Part shown: positions 5,913-8,320 of the stretch, one piece after another
Layout: the number at the start of each line of letters is the position of its first letter
How positions within the stretch are numbered: position 1 is the first letter of the stretch
Assembly: GCA_023436685.1 (NCBI GenBank)
Contig: JAEZIL010000308.1
Location: 1-8,320, forward strand
Direction of reading: 5' to 3'
Source of the DNA: Bacteroidota bacterium
GTDB lineage: Bacteria > Bacteroidota > Bacteroidia > Chitinophagales > Chitinophagaceae
Length of the DNA: 8,320 bases
Notes under the pieces: generated by a model
Told to the model about the DNA's origin: nothing
What the model saw: the letters and a program-made list of their open reading frames with translations, nothing else
Database searches by the model: none
Program-made: the position numbers and the translations under genes

Positions 5913-5920
5913 TAGTTTTG
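5913..5920 (+). promoter_or_regulatory. Candidate -7 promoter element (TAGTTTTG) for gldA
   Basis: TAGTTTTG matches TAnnTTTG and ends 4 nt before the gldA ATG, after the upstream terminator, where a new promoter is required. Only a TGTTTT (5890-5895) lies near the expected -33 position, so the upstream element is poor. If used, the transcript would be leaderless or almost so. Confidence 0.4.
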
Positions 5921-5924
5921 CTCT

Positions 5925-6842
5925 ATGTCTATTAGTGTTCAATCGCTTACAAAAATATACGGCACGCAAAAAGCTGTAGATAATATATCATTCGAATTAG
6001 GCAAAGGTGAGATTGTTGGATTTTTGGGCCCTAATGGCGCAGGGAAATCAACAACAATGAAAATGATAACAGGGTATTTGCCTGCAACGCAAGGAAGCAT
6101 TACTGTATGCGGATATGATATACAGGAAAAGCCTATGGAAGTGAGAAAAAGAATAGGATATCTTCCTGAGGCTAATCCCTTATACTATGACATGTATGTA
6201 CGTGAATATCTTGAATTTAGTGCCGGCGTTCATCACCTTGGAAAACAAGCTAAACAACGCATAGAGGAGATGATAACCTTAACAGGTTTAACTAAAGAAG
6301 CCCACAAAAAAATAGCAGCCCTATCAAAAGGCTACAAGCAAAGGGTAGGGCTGGCGCAGGCAATGCTACATGACCCCGAAGTACTAATATTAGATGAGCC
6401 AACATCCGGGCTCGACCCAAATCAAATATTAGAAATACGTGATTTAATATTACGTATAGGAAAACAAAAAACTGTATTACTATCTACACATATTATGCAA
6501 GAGGTGCAGGCAATGTGTAGCCGTGTTATTATAATAAGCAGTGGCAAATTAGTAGCAAATGATTCAATAGAAAGTTTACAACAAAATAAACTGCAACAAA
6601 ATGCTTTAATTGTTACGTTTGAAACCTCAGTTGATCCAACATTGCTTGGCAAACTTAAATATGCCGATAGCTATAGCAATACCGGTGAAAATACCTGGAA
6701 ATTCAATACTAAAAAACCTGAAGAGCTCAGAAAAGAAGTAATGCAACTAGCATTACAAAATGATTTAAGTATCCGCTCTCTCCAAACAGAAACACAATCG
6801 CTGGAAGATGTATTTAGAACTTTGACCACAAGCAATAAATAA
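5925..6842 (+). CDS. gldA: ABC transporter ATP-binding protein, GldA type
   Basis: This 305-residue cytoplasmic ATPase has a complete nucleotide-binding domain: Walker A G-P-N-G-A-G-K-S-T (35-43), a GYLPE segment (78-82) where the Q-loop glutamine is replaced by Glu as in drug-export type ATPases, the ABC signature in the variant form LSKGYKQR (133-140), Walker B VLILDEPTSGLD (153-164), and the switch His at 189 (STH). The C-terminal part (about 225-305, ending LEDVFRTLTT) is the accessory region of ABC-2 exporters. GYLPEANPLYYDMYVREYLEF closely fits my recollection of GldA from Bacteroidota, the ATPase that works with membrane subunits GldF and GldG and was linked to gliding motility in Flavobacterium johnsoniae. 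The GldF and GldG partners are not in this window, which is compatible with gldA being a separate gene. The assignment to GldA rather than a paralogous exporter ATPase is probable, not proven. It starts 40 bp after a strong terminator. Confidence 0.9.
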   Translation: MSISVQSLTKIYGTQKAVDNISFELGKGEIVGFLGPNGAGKSTTMKMITGYLPATQGSITVCGYDIQEKPMEVRKRIGYLPEANPLYYDMYVREYLEFSAGVHHLGKQAKQRIEEMITLTGLTKEAHKKIAALSKGYKQRVGLAQAMLHDPEVLILDEPTSGLDPNQILEIRDLILRIGKQKTVLLSTHIMQEVQAMCSRVIIISSGKLVANDSIESLQQNKLQQNALIVTFETSVDPTLLGKLKYADSYSNTGENTWKFNTKKPEELRKEVMQLALQNDLSIRSLQTETQSLEDVFRTLTTSNK

Positions 6843-6870
6843 TAGTATTAATTTAGCTTAAATTGATTAT

Positions 6871-7305
6871 ATGGGCATTACTGACAAATTGTTTAAGATG
6901 AAAACAGAAAAAGCTGAAGCTAATTTAAAGGCTGGGCAAGAGTTTTTGGAGACTAATAAAACTAAGGATGGTATTATTAGCCTGCCGAGTGGCCTACAAT
7001 ATGAAATAATACAAAAAGGAGATGGGGCCCAACCAACTGAATTTAATAAAGTTACTTGCCACTATCATGGCACCCTTATAGATGGAACAGTATTTGACAG
7101 CTCTGTACAAAGAGGACAACCTGCATCTTTCCCTCTAAATATGGTTATAAAAGGTTGGACGGAAGGCCTACAACTTATGAATGTAGGTAGTAAATATAGA
7201 TTCTTTATTCCGCCGCACCTTGGCTATGGCGACAGACAAGTAAGCGCACAAATAGGGCCTAATAGTACATTAATATTTGATGTGGAGCTATTAGGTATCA
7301 ACTAA
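6871..7305 (+). CDS. FKBP-type peptidyl-prolyl cis-trans isomerase
   Basis: The 144-residue protein has a short helical N-terminal segment (1-30, KMKTEKAEANLKAGQEFLETN) followed by an FKBP domain (about 55-144) that catalyses cis-trans isomerisation of prolyl bonds. All residues that line the FKBP12 active site have counterparts: Tyr65, Phe75, Asp76, Phe87, Val92, Ile93, Trp96, Tyr119 and Phe136. The entry sequence SGLQYEIIQKGDG (40-52) and FDSSVQRGQPASFPLNMVI are typical of FklB/FkpA-like bacterial members. There is no signal peptide or lipobox, so it is predicted to be cytoplasmic and is not the lipoprotein GldI, despite lying 28 bp after gldA. The N-terminal helices may serve as a shortened dimerisation segment, although they are much shorter than in FklB. 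The start at 6871 is taken; a second ATG at 6898 would remove nine residues. No Shine-Dalgarno sequence is visible. The message ends at the terminator at 7328. Confidence 0.93.
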   Translation: MGITDKLFKMKTEKAEANLKAGQEFLETNKTKDGIISLPSGLQYEIIQKGDGAQPTEFNKVTCHYHGTLIDGTVFDSSVQRGQPASFPLNMVIKGWTEGLQLMNVGSKYRFFIPPHLGYGDRQVSAQIGPNSTLIFDVELLGIN

Positions 7306-7327
7306 ATCATCCTCTGTAAAATGTATT

Positions 7328-7358
7328 AAAAGCGTGTGTATTTTCACACGCTTTTTTT
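7328..7358 (+). terminator. Intrinsic terminator after the FKBP gene
   Basis: AAAAGCGTGTG (7328-7338) pairs perfectly with CACACGCTTTT (7345-7355) around a 6-nt TATTTT loop, followed by T's to 7358. It lies 22 nt after the stop codon and closes the gldA-FKBP unit. The A4 run at the left foot could give weak activity in the opposite direction too. Confidence 0.92.
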
Positions 7359-7412
7359 GTTTGAAGTTATGCTTATTGCATTTATGTGCTAAATTGTATA
7401 TGCTACCGTATT

Positions 7413-8320
7413 ATGAGAATGAAAAACATTTACCTATCAATAATATTATTGCTGGCTTCAGTGAACTGCCTGGCACAAAATGTAAAGCTGAGATCACTAA
7501 ACAATGATATGGATGTACCATTAGTGCCTGTAAGTGAATGGCAACAATTACACCATGTATTAAAGATAAATGGCCCAGTGCAGGTTGTAATGAAATTCAC
7601 AAAGCGTCTTTCTGCTCAAGACTGGGAAAATCTAAAAAGTAGTGTGGATATAATATCATACTTGCCAGATAGTTCAATAATAGGATATATCAATCGTTCA
7701 TTAGATGATAAACTTATTGCTCATTCGTATATATCAGACATCAAGCCACAATGGAAAGTCAGCACCTTTATCTGGAACAAAGCATCTACAAAAACTAAGG
7801 GTATTGATGTATTAGTGAAAATTAAAAAGAGCTTGTCTATTGATGAGGTGAAGCAAGGACTCATTAGTTATGGCGCAAAGCTTCTTAAGGATGAAGCAAG
7901 ATATAATGGCAACTATGCAATCACTATACCGGGTAATAGACTTAGAGATTTTGCAAACTGGCAAGTAGTAGAGTATATATGCCCATTATCGTCTGACGAA
8001 CCTTTGGATGTAGAATCTCAATATTCTGCAAAGATAAACCTTGCTAGTACTGCGCCTATTAATGGAGGCTTCGGTTTAACAGGTAGAGGAGTAACTGTTG
8101 GGGTAGGCGATAATGTTTCGGGCAATTTTCATATTGATTTGAAAGACCGCATAATTAATTATAATCCTGCTGCATATACTAATCATGGAGTGCATATAAA
8201 CGGCATTGTTGGGGGGGCAGGCATTATAGATCACAAGGGTGAGGGTGCTGCGCCTGCAGCTACATTGATCAATCATTTATACAGCAATGTATGGGATCAG
8301 CTGCCCGCAATGTACCAAAC
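7413..8320 (+). CDS. Secreted subtilisin-like (S8 family) serine protease, 3' part beyond window
   Basis: The frame is open from ATG 7413 to the right edge (302 codons) with no stop. A type I signal peptide (MRMKNIYLSIILLLASVNCLA, then Q) is followed by about 190 residues that look like a propeptide, including VLVKIKKSLSIDEVKQGLIS and YNGNYAITIPGNRLRDFANW. The S8 peptidase domain then begins near residue 205 (SAKINLASTAPINGGFGLTGRGVTVGVGDN). Asp233 in GVGDN is the likely catalytic Asp, and His258 in N-H-G-V-H-I-N-G the catalytic His. The catalytic Ser, expected much further downstream, lies outside the window. Relatives in Bacteroidota are large proteins that often end in a type IX secretion sorting domain, which is inference here. 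ATG 7419 is an alternative start two codons later. No Shine-Dalgarno sequence is present. The gene sits after a strong terminator and needs its own promoter; I see only a weak TAAATTG (7389-7395). Confidence 0.85.
   Translation, partial: MRMKNIYLSIILLLASVNCLAQNVKLRSLNNDMDVPLVPVSEWQQLHHVLKINGPVQVVMKFTKRLSAQDWENLKSSVDIISYLPDSSIIGYINRSLDDKLIAHSYISDIKPQWKVSTFIWNKASTKTKGIDVLVKIKKSLSIDEVKQGLISYGAKLLKDEARYNGNYAITIPGNRLRDFANWQVVEYICPLSSDEPLDVESQYSAKINLASTAPINGGFGLTGRGVTVGVGDNVSGNFHIDLKDRIINYNPAAYTNHGVHINGIVGGAGIIDHKGEGAAPAATLINHLYSNVWDQLPAMYQ

Noticed and set aside
6850..6864. AATTTA-GCT-TAAATT inverted repeat between gldA and the FKBP gene
   Set aside because: A 6-bp AT-only stem with no T-run in a 28-bp AT-rich gap is likely by chance and too weak for a terminator.

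Overview
The window looks like an ordinary chromosomal stretch from a member of the Bacteroidota, most probably a Chitinophagaceae-like lineage. The evidence is moderately AT-rich DNA, start codons mostly without Shine-Dalgarno sequences, several TAnnTTTG-like promoter elements, a GldA-type ABC ATPase, a ThiL with the N-terminal RTEISSLGEFGLIDHL sequence that I associate with this phylum, and secreted proteins whose signal peptides end in A-Q. The genus assignment is inference. I see no phage, insertion sequence, CRISPR array, tRNA or rRNA.

Left part (1-2000): an outer-membrane beta-barrel protein (+) ends 2 bp from the end of a convergent uncharacterised two-domain protein (-). That gene shares a 98-bp divergent intergenic region with a second uncharacterised protein (+). 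The intergenic region carries two perfect 7-2-7 inverted repeats whose centres are 24 bp apart, which is the most suggestive regulatory structure in the window.

Middle part (2000-5850): a tightly packed + strand run encodes a TolC-family outer-membrane efflux protein, an inositol-monophosphatase-family phosphatase (2-bp gap) and thiamine-monophosphate kinase ThiL (10-bp gap). A small lipoprotein with one complete six-cysteine EGF-like module follows, probably from its own promoter, and is closed by a strong intrinsic terminator (5860-5884).

Right part (5900-8320): gldA, encoding the ATPase of an ABC exporter linked to gliding in Bacteroidota, and a cytoplasmic FKBP-type prolyl isomerase form a probable two-gene unit ending at a second strong terminator (7328-7358). 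After it starts a large secreted subtilisin-like (S8) protease that runs off the right edge. Its catalytic Asp and His motifs are visible and its Ser lies outside.

Functionally the window is dominated by the cell envelope (barrel protein, TolC, EGF lipoprotein, GldA, secreted protease), with housekeeping enzymes (phosphatase, ThiL, FKBP) interspersed. I did not find a clear new multi-gene system. The points worth a second look are the paired palindromes, the two uncharacterised divergent genes, promoter-like boxes touching start codons, the EGF lipoprotein, and a G7 tract inside the protease active-site motif.
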